NCBI GenBank assembly: GCA_965653225.1
Contig: CBFGZI010000095.1
Coordinates: 1 to 14,972 of the forward strand
Source: JALZDI01 sp965653225
Lineage (GTDB): Bacteria > Actinomycetota > Actinomycetes > Propionibacteriales > Nocardioidaceae
Direction of reading: 5' to 3'
DNA: 14,972 nt
The number at the start of each line of letters is the position of its first letter. Positions within the stretch are counted from its first letter, which is position 1. Shown one piece after another: positions 1 through 5,414 of this stretch. A model generated the notes under the pieces. The model saw only the letters and a list, made by a program, of their open reading frames with translations. It was not told the origin of the DNA and searched no databases. The translations under genes were made by a program, and so were the position numbers.

Positions 1-1
1 C

Positions 2-214
2 TGCCTGACACCGCGTACCGGGGCGACGATGCGCCGGCTGGCCGGCCTGGCACCACGAACGCTTGCGTTGATGCACGGACCTTCGTTCGCCGGTGATGGG
101 GGCGCACAGCTGTTCGGCCTGGCGGACGCCTTCGACGACCGGCTCCGCCGCGAGGGCGTGGCCTTCCGGGTGCCGGTGCAAAGACCCGGTGCCGCGACTG
201 CCGTCCGGGACTGA
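2..214 (+). CDS. C-terminal part of a probable MBL-fold metallo-hydrolase (5'-truncated by window edge)
   Basis: The reading frame is open from base 2 and ends at TGA 212-214, so only about 70 C-terminal residues are visible and the start lies outside the window. The stretch PRTLALMHGPSFAGDG, followed by a helix-like segment (LADAFDDRL), resembles the C-terminal end of metallo-beta-lactamase-fold hydrolases related to the oxygen-binding di-iron domain. In that family the His of the MHG segment is near or part of the metal site. The characteristic HxHxDH motif would be upstream and cannot be checked. The methionine at position 29 is probably internal, because the frame is coding-like before it. 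The family call rests on recall of this short motif and is moderate. Confidence 0.55.
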   Translation, partial: CLTPRTGATMRRLAGLAPRTLALMHGPSFAGDGGAQLFGLADAFDDRLRREGVAFRVPVQRPGAATAVRD

Positions 215-233
215 GGATCTCCGCCCCTCCGCG

Positions 234-338
234 ATGGCGGCGCAGGGGCAGAACATCGGCTTCGCGATCGCCACCGACGCCGCGCACCCTGTCATCGAAC
301 AGCTCGTGCACGGACGCTCGGTCCCGCCGAGCTTCTAG
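234..338 (+). pseudogene. Remnant of an HtrA/DegP-type (S1C) trypsin-like protease
   Basis: A 35-codon in-frame stretch ending at TAG 336-338 encodes AAQGQNIGFAIATDAAHPVIEQL followed by GRSVPPSF in two parts of one frame. This matches the end of the HtrA protease domain, where the segment after the catalytic Ser domain reads (G)QNIGFAIP-D and leads into a helix before the PDZ domain. No His, Asp or Ser triad region precedes it and no PDZ domain follows, so it cannot be an active protease. The upstream part of the same frame overlaps the preceding MBL gene and is not protease-like. I infer a decayed or deletion-derived fragment. It could also be expressed as a short peptide, but there is no ribosome-binding site before ATG 234. 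Confidence 0.55.
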
Positions 339-390
339 GATTCGTCTGCGGTCACGCTCCGCAGAACCTCCGACCTATCGCAGACGAATC
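339..390. repeat. 12-bp perfect inverted repeat with an alternative inner stem
   Basis: GATTCGTCTGCG at 339-350 is perfectly complementary to CGCAGACGAATC at 379-390, with a 28-nt spacer. The inner half of the left arm (TCTGCG, 345-350) can instead pair with CGCAGA at 360-365 across a 9-nt loop, so the two hairpins are mutually exclusive. The element starts one base after the stop of the HtrA remnant and ends 22 nt before the preferred ATG of the crotonase gene. It could be a terminator for upstream transcription, a leader or attenuator, or a protein-binding site. There is no T-tract after the right arm. Confidence 0.6.
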
Positions 391-412
391 GGTCTTGCGA
401 GACACTTGCTGT

Positions 413-1192
413 ATGGATGCCTTCGAGAACGTTCTGCTGGAGCGGTCGGGCGACTTCGCCACCATCACGATGAACAACCCCGCCAAGCGCAACGCGCTGT
501 CCCTGACACACATGCGTGAGCTGATCACGGCGTTCCGGGAGGTGGGTGACAGCGACGCTCTCGGGGTCGTGCTCGCCGCCAACGGCAAGGTGTTCAGCGC
601 GGGCCATGACTTCGCCGACGTGGCCGACCACGAGCACGCCGACGTCCGGTCGCTGCTGGTGACGTGCACCGAGCTGATGACGCTGATGCAGCAGATCCCC
701 CAGCCGGTGGTGGCGCGGGTGCACGCGCTGGCAACGGCTGCCGGCTGTCAGCTCGTCGCCAGCGCCGACCTGGCGGTCGCCGGCGAGTCGGCCGGGTTCT
801 GCCTGCCCGGGGGGCGTGGCGGCTGGTTCTGCCACACCCCCTCGGTCGCGGTGGCACGCAACGTCGGCCGCAAGCGCGCGATGGAGATGGCGCTGTCGGG
901 CGACATCGTCGACGCGCACACGGCCGCCGACTGGGGCCTGGTCAACCGGGTCGTGCCGGACGCGCAGCTCGACTCCGCGGTGCAGGACCTGCTGGAGCGC
1001 GTGACCAGGGGCAGCGCCGAGAGCAAGGGGCTGGGAAAGCAGGCCTTCTATGCCCAGGTCGACCTGGACCAGCCGAAGGCGTACGCCTACGCGATCGAGG
1101 TCATGGCGGCCGCCAGCCAGACGGCGGACGCCGCCGAGGGGATGCATGCCTTCCTGGAGAAGCGCAAGCCGCACTGGCGGCAGGACCACTGA
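413..1192 (+). CDS. Enoyl-CoA hydratase/isomerase (crotonase) superfamily protein, ECHDC3-like
   Basis: This 259-aa protein covers the whole crotonase fold. The N-terminal MNNPAKRNALS (20-30), the oxyanion-hole segments FSAGHD (61-66) and ATAAGCQLVAS (107-117), and the C-terminal trimerisation helix ending in FLEKRKPHW are all visible. The segment GWFCHTPSVAVAR with the following GRKRAMEM is typical of the ECHDC3-like branch. The two glutamates that activate water in true hydratases (rat Glu144 and Glu164) align with Gln113 and Gly133, so hydration of 2-enoyl-CoA is unlikely. Another acyl-CoA reaction, or a non-enzymatic role, is more plausible. I chose ATG 413 because crotonases begin a few residues before the first strand; an in-frame TTG at 395 is possible. 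The ribosome-binding site is weak. The next gene starts 18 nt downstream, suggesting co-transcription. Confidence 0.85.
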   Translation: MDAFENVLLERSGDFATITMNNPAKRNALSLTHMRELITAFREVGDSDALGVVLAANGKVFSAGHDFADVADHEHADVRSLLVTCTELMTLMQQIPQPVVARVHALATAAGCQLVASADLAVAGESAGFCLPGGRGGWFCHTPSVAVARNVGRKRAMEMALSGDIVDAHTAADWGLVNRVVPDAQLDSAVQDLLERVTRGSAESKGLGKQAFYAQVDLDQPKAYAYAIEVMAAASQTADAAEGMHAFLEKRKPHWRQDH

Positions 1193-1210
1193 CGTCGGCA
1201 GCCGCCACGC

Positions 1211-1645
1211 ATGAACGGGAGGCAGCCGTCGGAGGCCGAACGGTTCCAGGAGCGCGTCGGGCCGTACGTGGACCGGCTGCTCGAGGCGTTCGAAGAATCG
1301 GGAGCTCAGACCGGTGCCGTGATCGACCACGACCGTCGCGAGCTGGTCCTGTACGGCGTCGGCGCTCCGCCGGTGGCCCTCCAGGCCCTGATGGCCGATG
1401 CTCCGGCCGACCTGGCGGTGCAGTGGCGATCGGCGCCCTTCACGCGAGATGAGCTGGTGGCCGAGTCCCAGCGCATCATGACGGCCTTCACCAACCTCAA
1501 CACCGGTGGACCTCGCACCGATGGCACCGCCCTGGAGTTCACGACGACCGATGCGGACCTGCTGGCGGCAGACGACCCGCAGTCGGCGCTCGGAAGCCGG
1601 TATCCGGTGACAGTCCGACGCGGCGGACGCCCGAGTCTCTTCTAG
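1211..1645 (+). CDS. Hypothetical protein with a protease pro-domain-like pattern
   Basis: This 144-aa soluble protein has no signal peptide, membrane segment or cysteine. It begins with an amphipathic helix (roughly 6-30). An alternating strand/helix region follows: GAVID, LVLYGVG, then LAVQWRSAPFTRDELVAESQ, then GGPRTDGTALEF and a final PVTVRRGGRPS. This beta-alpha-beta layout with a DG-x-x-L ending resembles the small domains found near trypsin-like proteases in actinomycetes (alpha-lytic-type pro-domain fold). That similarity is pattern recognition, not a search result. It follows the crotonase gene by 18 nt and lies 279 nt before a secreted protease gene. No clear ribosome-binding site precedes ATG 1211, so it may be translated by coupling. 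The function is unknown. Confidence 0.6.
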   Translation: MNGRQPSEAERFQERVGPYVDRLLEAFEESGAQTGAVIDHDRRELVLYGVGAPPVALQALMADAPADLAVQWRSAPFTRDELVAESQRIMTAFTNLNTGGPRTDGTALEFTTTDADLLAADDPQSALGSRYPVTVRRGGRPSLF

Positions 1646-1924
1646 TTTTTTTCCGCGGTCCCCCGACCCGGTCCCCAGTGGGGGATGACCTGGACTTCGG
1701 GCGTGACCTGCGTAAACGCGCGTCGGCACAGCGATCCGGCGTGTCACTCGTCGGTTTGACCTTTCGAGATGCTTCCCGGCGCGGAACCTTCAGGGTGTTT
1801 CCGGACACGGGTTTTATGGAAGGCTGCCCCCGAGTGCTGGTCCCAGGGCTCGGGGTTCGTTGTGTGCCTCTCGGAGCCAACTCTCGTCCGGACATCCGTT
1901 GCGACCATGTTCTCGGGAGAAGCC
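1646..1924. other. 279-nt intergenic region ahead of the streptogrisin gene
   Basis: This stretch presumably holds the promoter of the protease gene. A run of seven T lies at 1646-1652 directly after the preceding stop, but the nearest hairpin (GTCCG 1613-1617 with CGGAC 1624-1628) is 17 nt away, so it is not a standard terminator. TTGACC at 1756-1761 looks like a -35 box, but no TANNNT hexamer follows at normal spacing. TTTTAT at 1812-1817 is the only A/T-rich -10-like element. I see no convincing gene here. Confidence 0.35.
1915..1920 (+). promoter_or_regulatory. Ribosome-binding site that sets the GTG start of the protease
   Basis: GGGAGA at 1915-1920 lies 4 nt before GTG 1925. It supports GTG 1925 over the in-frame ATG 1907 and the far-upstream ATG 1769, neither of which has such a site. 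Confidence 0.6.
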
Positions 1925-2794
1925 GTGACAGCGAACGCCCACCCCGCCAGGAAGCCCCTCCAGCTGCTCGCCGGCGCCGTCGGCCTCGTGGCGACCGGGG
2001 CGCTAGTTCTGCCCCCCGCCGTGCAAGCGGCCCCCCGCCAGTTCAGCGACGACCAGCTCTCCGCGGCCAGCCACGCGGTCAAGGGGTCCGGCGTCCGTGG
2101 CATCTCGTGGTACGTCGACGACGCCGCCGATCGGGTGGTGGTGACCGCCGACAGGACCGTCTCCAATGCGGAGGCGGCCAGGGTCAAGCAGTCGGCCGAC
2201 AACAACTCCGCGGCCGTGCGGATCGAGCACACTTCGGGCGTCTTCCGGCCGATGATCGCCGCGGGCGACGCCATCTACGGCGGCAAGTACCGCTGCTCCC
2301 TCGGCTTCAACGTGCAGAAGGGCGGCACGTACTACTTCCTCACCGCCGGGCACTGCGGGAAGGTCGCCAAGACCTGGTACACCAACTCCAGCCACTCCAC
2401 CCTGATCGGCCCCACCATCGACCACAGCTTCCCCGGTAACGACTACGCGCTCGTGCGGTACGACAACGCCTCGCTGCCCCACCCGGGCGGGTACACGGCG
2501 GCGAACGCCTTCGTCGGCGAGCACGTCACGCGAGACGGGTCCACCACGGGCACCCACTCGGGCACGGTCACTGCGTTGAACGCCACCGTGCGGTACCAGG
2601 GCGGTGGGACGGTGTCGGGCCTGATCCAGACCACCGTCTGCGCCGAGCCGGGTGACTCGGGCGGCCCGCTGTACGACGGCACCAAGGCACTGGGCCTCAC
2701 GTCCGGCGGCAGCGGCAACTGCACGACCGGAGGCACGACCTTCTTCCAGCCCGTCACCGAGGCCGCCAGTGCCTACGGCGTGACCGTCTACTGA
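1925..2794 (+). CDS. Secreted streptogrisin-family serine protease (S1, chymotrypsin fold)
   Basis: The 289-aa preproenzyme starts at GTG 1925. Residues 1-35 form a Sec-type signal (basic HPARK, hydrophobic LLAGAVGLVATGALVL, then AVQA). Residues of about 36-110 form a propeptide of the usual length for Streptomyces griseus protease B relatives. The mature enzyme probably begins near Ile111 (IAAGDAIY). The catalytic triad is His143 (LTAGHC), Asp173 (NDYALVRYD) and Ser245 (EPGDSGGP). Cys124-Cys144 and Cys239-Cys266 match the two conserved disulfides. The C-terminal half, including SGGSGNC at the S1 pocket and the FFQPVTEA ending, closely follows streptogrisins A/B, suggesting cleavage after large hydrophobic residues. 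It should be an extracellular, self-processing protease used for nutrient scavenging. The gene appears to be monocistronic and ends at a strong hairpin. Confidence 0.95.
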   Translation: MTANAHPARKPLQLLAGAVGLVATGALVLPPAVQAAPRQFSDDQLSAASHAVKGSGVRGISWYVDDAADRVVVTADRTVSNAEAARVKQSADNNSAAVRIEHTSGVFRPMIAAGDAIYGGKYRCSLGFNVQKGGTYYFLTAGHCGKVAKTWYTNSSHSTLIGPTIDHSFPGNDYALVRYDNASLPHPGGYTAANAFVGEHVTRDGSTTGTHSGTVTALNATVRYQGGGTVSGLIQTTVCAEPGDSGGPLYDGTKALGLTSGGSGNCTTGGTTFFQPVTEAASAYGVTVY

Positions 2795-2801
2795 CCCACT
2801 G

Positions 2802-2826
2802 ACCGGCACCGTCTGACGGTGCCGGT
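2802..2826. terminator. Strong 11-bp hairpin terminator between convergent genes
   Basis: ACCGGCACCGT (2802-2812) and ACGGTGCCGGT (2816-2826) are perfect complements around a 3-nt loop. The hairpin begins 8 nt after the protease stop codon and lies 35 nt from the stop of the convergent gene on the minus strand. There is no T-tract, which is common in high-GC actinomycete terminators. It could stop transcription from both directions. Confidence 0.75.
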
Positions 2827-2860
2827 GCAGACCTGACGTCGCTGGTGCCGCCGCTGACTG

Positions 2861-3265
2861 TTACCGGTCGGCGGCGGCGCCCTCGACGGCGGCCCGCGCC
2901 TGGGGCAGCGTCATCGACCCCCGCGCCTCCATCAGGACGCCGAGCACCCGCAGGGCTCTGATGTGTTCCGGCGGTGCCGGCACCCGCCGTCCCGCAGTCG
3001 GCATGTCGTCGGCGGTACGGAAACGGAACACTCCCTCGAACCACGTGCGCAGGCAGCCGCGGAACATCGACAGGTCCTCACCTTTGGCGCGCAGGTCGTT
3101 GAGGAGGCGCTCGACCTCCATCAGGTTCGCGGCGGCCTCCTTGTCGGTGTCCCAGTCGGCATGGCCGCGCGGATCCGCCTGTGCCCGCGGGTCACGAGAC
3201 CCGATGCCTGCGGGCAGACCGTTGACCTCGATGAGGTCAGCCAGGGCGTCGGCTGCATTCGCCAC
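2861..3265 (-). CDS. Hypothetical protein, 134 aa
   Basis: I do not recognise a family. The predicted protein is soluble and mostly helical. The segment from about 43 to 60 (EAAANLMEVERLLNDL) looks like an amphipathic helix. It is followed by FRGCLRTWFEGVFRF, which is rich in aromatic and basic residues, and by a C-terminal helix starting at HIRALRVLGVL. There is one cysteine and no signal peptide or membrane span. The GTG at 3263-3265 was taken as start because the frame closes soon upstream and the N-terminus (MANAADALADLIEVNG) is coding-like; no good ribosome-binding site is visible. It lies 34 nt downstream of the dipeptidase gene on the same strand, with a palindrome between them. Confidence 0.6.
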   Translation of the reverse strand: MANAADALADLIEVNGLPAGIGSRDPRAQADPRGHADWDTDKEAAANLMEVERLLNDLRAKGEDLSMFRGCLRTWFEGVFRFRTADDMPTAGRRVPAPPEHIRALRVLGVLMEARGSMTLPQARAAVEGAAADR

Positions 3266-3296
3266 GGCTGAATGCTAACCACGCCTGCCGAACCTG

Positions 3297-3317
3297 GGGT
3301 TAACGTCCGGTTAACCC
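3297..3317. promoter_or_regulatory. 8-bp palindrome GGGTTAAC / GTTAACCC
   Basis: GGGTTAAC (3297-3304) and GTTAACCC (3310-3317) are perfect inverted repeats separated by GTCCG. The element overlaps the stop codon of the dipeptidase gene and lies 31 nt before the GTG of the next minus-strand gene. The arms are A/T-rich at their inner ends, unlike the surroundings, which suits an operator. It could equally act as a hairpin limiting read-through between the two genes. Confidence 0.5.
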
Positions 3318-3992
3318 GGTCGCGACTTCCGCAGCCTCTGATCGAGGAGAGATCGGCCCGTACAGAGCCATCGGGCGCTCCTTCGTGATCGCCCAGTACC
3401 GGTCGCCGAACGACCAGTGCCACCACTCCGTCGGATAGTTCACGAACTCGGCGCGCAGCAGTGCGGTGGCCAGCAGCTGCCGGTGGTACTTGGCCTCGTC
3501 GCAGATGTTGTCGGCGGCGAAGTAGCTCGCGCCGGCAACGGCATCCGGAGCGGCGTGGACCTGCGTACCCATGTCGAGAGGATGCCCGGAGTCGTCGGTG
3601 AGGCACAGGTCCACCGCGGCACCGCTGACATGAGGTGCGACATCCGGTGGTGCGACGTGGCGGCTCGCCAGTCGGCGCACGTCCCCGGAGTCGAGCAGGG
3701 GGAGTGTCTGCTGCAGATGCGTCTGATAGCCGGTGAATAAGCGCTGCTGAAGATGGAGGGGACGCAGGCCCTCCACCACCAGCAGCCGGTACGTGTTAGG
3801 CAGGTACGCCTGCGCCTCGAGCAGTCGACGCACGACCCCGTGACGCAGCAGAGCGAACCCGACGTTGACACCGGCCTCTCGGTCGTCGAGTGCCAGACCG
3901 TCGACACCACGCAGGTCGACCAGGTCCTCGCCGCTGTCGTGCACCGGAACGGAGGCGACCACCGGGTCTCCCAGCAACAGCAGCTCGGCCAT
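3300..3992 (-). CDS. D-alanyl-D-alanine dipeptidase, VanX-like (peptidase family M15D)
   Basis: This 230-aa protein has all VanX hallmarks. VEGLRP contains the conserved arginine (Arg77). HVSGAAVDL supplies the zinc ligands His121 and Asp128. EWWHWSFGDRYWA supplies the general base Glu189 and third zinc ligand His192. The family hydrolyses D-Ala-D-Ala, either for vancomycin resistance or for recycling of cell-wall dipeptide. No signal peptide is seen with ATG 3992, suggesting a cytoplasmic location like VanX. ATG 3992 gives a family-typical N-terminus and has GACGAGG just upstream; the frame extends to a TTG at 4112, but that segment is not family-like. No vanH, vanA, vanR or vanS homologue lies nearby, so a recycling role is likelier than acquired resistance. 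It diverges from the RidA gene. Confidence 0.88.
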   Translation of the reverse strand: MAELLLLGDPVVASVPVHDSGEDLVDLRGVDGLALDDREAGVNVGFALLRHGVVRRLLEAQAYLPNTYRLLVVEGLRPLHLQQRLFTGYQTHLQQTLPLLDSGDVRRLASRHVAPPDVAPHVSGAAVDLCLTDDSGHPLDMGTQVHAAPDAVAGASYFAADNICDEAKYHRQLLATALLRAEFVNYPTEWWHWSFGDRYWAITKERPMALYGPISPRSEAAEVATGLTGR

Positions 3993-4091
3993 GCCTCGTC
4001 CAGCTCCCGACTCGCTGTGGACATCGGTTCGGTTTCCGCTGCTGTGATAGCGAGCCCAGGCGAACGGGGCCTGAACGGCGCCCGCCGCGAA

Positions 4092-4111
4092 TGCGACCGC
4101 AGCGCGTCGCA
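4092..4111. repeat. Inverted repeat TGCGAC / GTCGCA in the divergent promoter zone
   Basis: TGCGAC (4092-4097) and GTCGCA (4106-4111) are perfect 6-bp arms around an 8-nt spacer. They lie 100 nt before the dipeptidase ATG, in the region it shares with the divergent RidA gene. This is a candidate operator, but arms this short can occur by chance in high-GC DNA. Confidence 0.3.
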
Positions 4112-4171
4112 AGCCTCGTAAAGCATGGAAAGTATGTCATTTCGGGCAGAGCACCACCAGCCCGAGGCGCC

Positions 4172-4177
4172 TACCAT
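4172..4177 (+). promoter_or_regulatory. Possible -10 box for the RidA gene
   Basis: TACCAT fits the actinomycete TANNNT -10 pattern and lies 45 nt before the preferred ATG of the RidA gene. It sits next to one of the least G/C-rich patches in this intergenic region (about 4115-4145). No good -35 hexamer is visible at 17-18 nt spacing. Confidence 0.3.
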
Positions 4178-4221
4178 CGTGCGCGCAGGGATCCACGACC
4201 TACCGAGTGAAGGGCCGACGC

Positions 4222-4611
4222 ATGGGCATCACCCGAACCACCGCGGCCGAGGGAGTGGCCGGCGGACTGCCGTTCAGCCTTGCCGCCGACAGCGGCACCA
4301 CCTGCTTCATCAGCGGCATGCCCGCTCTCGACTCCGAGGGCGCCATGGCTGCCGGGACGTTCATCGAGGAGATCGAGCAGTCGTGGCGCAACGTCGTGGC
4401 GATCGCCGAGGCCGCGGGCTACTCGGTGGCGGAGATCGTCTACGTCCAGTGCGTGCTCGCCGACATCGGCGACTACTCGGCGCTCAACGACTGGTGGCGC
4501 CGGCAGTTCCCTGACGTCTCGGCCGCCCCGGCGCGTTTCACCTACCAGGCCGGCGCGCTGCCGTTCGGCGCGAAGGTCGAGCTGCAGGCCGTGGCCGCAA
4601 AGGACCGATGA
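4222..4611 (+). CDS. RidA/YjgF/UK114-family imine/enamine deaminase
   Basis: This 129-aa protein is full length for the RidA family. Members form cytoplasmic trimers, and archetypal RidA hydrolyses reactive imines and enamines made by PLP enzymes. Visible features are the strand/turn FISGMPALDSEG (29-40), the helix EQSWRNVVAIAEAAG (52-66), the strand IVYVQCVLADIGDY (72-85), and the C-terminal signature with Arg105 (PARF) and Glu120 (KVELQAVA). These two correspond in position to the catalytic Arg105 and Glu120 of E. coli RidA. Phe18 lies near the place of E. coli Tyr17, so substrate range may differ. ATG 4222 has AAGGG about 8 nt upstream; GTG 4207 is an in-frame alternative. The gene converges with the SDR gene, with only 27 nt between stops. 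Confidence 0.88.
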   Translation: MGITRTTAAEGVAGGLPFSLAADSGTTCFISGMPALDSEGAMAAGTFIEEIEQSWRNVVAIAEAAGYSVAEIVYVQCVLADIGDYSALNDWWRRQFPDVSAAPARFTYQAGALPFGAKVELQAVAAKDR

Positions 4612-4638
4612 CGTCCGCCTACGAAGCGCGGGCATCCG

Positions 4639-5400
4639 CTACCAGGACAGGAGCTGTTGCCCGCCGTCGATGTCGTAGGTCGCGCCGGTCAGCGCGGTGT
4701 TGGTCATGATGTGCACCGCGAGCGCGGCGACGTCGGAGGGCCCGACCACACGTTGGATCGGGAGCCTGGTCCGCAGCTGCGCGCGTCGTGCCTCGAGCTG
4801 GTCGCCCAGCAGCGTCGCCGACAGCGGCGTGTCGACGAAGCCGGCGGCGATCAGGTTGACCCGAACGGGTGCGATCTCGAGGGCGAGGCTGGCCGTGAGA
4901 GCGGGCAGCGCCGCGGTCATGGCGGCGCCGACCGTGAAGCCCACGGCCGGCCTGCGCGCCCCGGTACCACTCATGAACAGCAGAGTGCCCCCGGGCCGGA
5001 CCTTGCCCGTTGCGTAGCGGGCGATCCCGAGCATCAGCATCGGATGCTCCTGGAGCGCGCGGCGGGCGTCCTGGAAGTCCATCTCGGCAAGGGTCGCGTA
5101 GTAGGGGCCTCCGGCTGTGACCATCACGTGGTCGATGGGTCCCTGGAGGTCGGCGAAGAAGTCTTCGACCGCAGCCACGTCGTTGGCGTCGAACGTCGCG
5201 GTGCGTCGCGCGCCGATCTCGTCCGCCGCGTGCTGCATCCTCTCGCGGTTGCGGCCCGTCAGGATGACTTCGGCGCCCTCGGTCCGTGCTCGCCGTGCCG
5301 TCTCGAGCCCGATGCCGGCGCTGCCGCCGATGACGACGACGGTCTGCCCGAGAAGCTCTGGCTGACGCTGAGTGGGCGGGGCGGCCGTCTTGATGGTCAT
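4639..5400 (-). CDS. Atypical short-chain dehydrogenase/reductase (SDR) lacking the YxxxK pair
   Basis: This 253-aa protein has the SDR Rossmann fold. The cofactor motif GGSAGIG is at 25-31, LTGR (47-50) ends the second strand, an NNAG-equivalent VTAGG is at 94-98, and the active-site strand LLFMSG contains Ser144. RVNLIAAGFVDTPLS (180-194) and the C-terminal TGATYDIDGGQ complete the family pattern. Tyr and Lys would be expected 13 and 17 residues after Ser144; those positions are Val157 and Met161, and the local sequence (GARRPAVGFTVGAAM) has no Tyr or Lys. Classical alcohol/ketone chemistry is therefore doubtful. Arg50 after the second strand hints at NADP(H) binding. ATG 5400 follows a strong AGGAGAG site, 14 nt after the reductase stop, so it is the last gene of the minus-strand operon. 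Confidence 0.87.
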   Translation of the reverse strand: MTIKTAAPPTQRQPELLGQTVVVIGGSAGIGLETARRARTEGAEVILTGRNRERMQHAADEIGARRTATFDANDVAAVEDFFADLQGPIDHVMVTAGGPYYATLAEMDFQDARRALQEHPMLMLGIARYATGKVRPGGTLLFMSGTGARRPAVGFTVGAAMTAALPALTASLALEIAPVRVNLIAAGFVDTPLSATLLGDQLEARRAQLRTRLPIQRVVGPSDVAALAVHIMTNTALTGATYDIDGGQQLLSW

Positions 5401-5403
5401 CGT

Positions 5404-5410
5404 CTCTCCT
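5404..5410 (-). promoter_or_regulatory. Strong ribosome-binding site of the SDR gene
   Basis: On the minus strand this reads AGGAGAG, 3 nt before ATG 5400. It lies in the 14-nt gap after the upstream reductase gene and fixes the SDR start, showing that the long open frame reaching into the reductase gene is not translated as a fusion. Confidence 0.7.
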
Positions 5411-5414
5411 CTGA

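Noticed and set aside
1613..1652. Intrinsic terminator after the 144-aa gene (hairpin plus T7)
   Set aside because: The 5-bp stem lies inside the coding region, 17 nt before the T-run, so the geometry does not fit a Rho-independent terminator.
335..1747. 470-aa open frame on the minus strand
   Set aside because: It runs antisense across the crotonase and 144-aa genes, is rich in Arg/His/Gly with no recognisable motif, and is the usual high-GC antisense shadow.
1769..1924. N-terminal extension of the protease from ATG 1769
   Set aside because: The extension would bury the signal peptide 52 residues inside the protein. GTG 1925 with GGGAGA gives a normal secretion signal.
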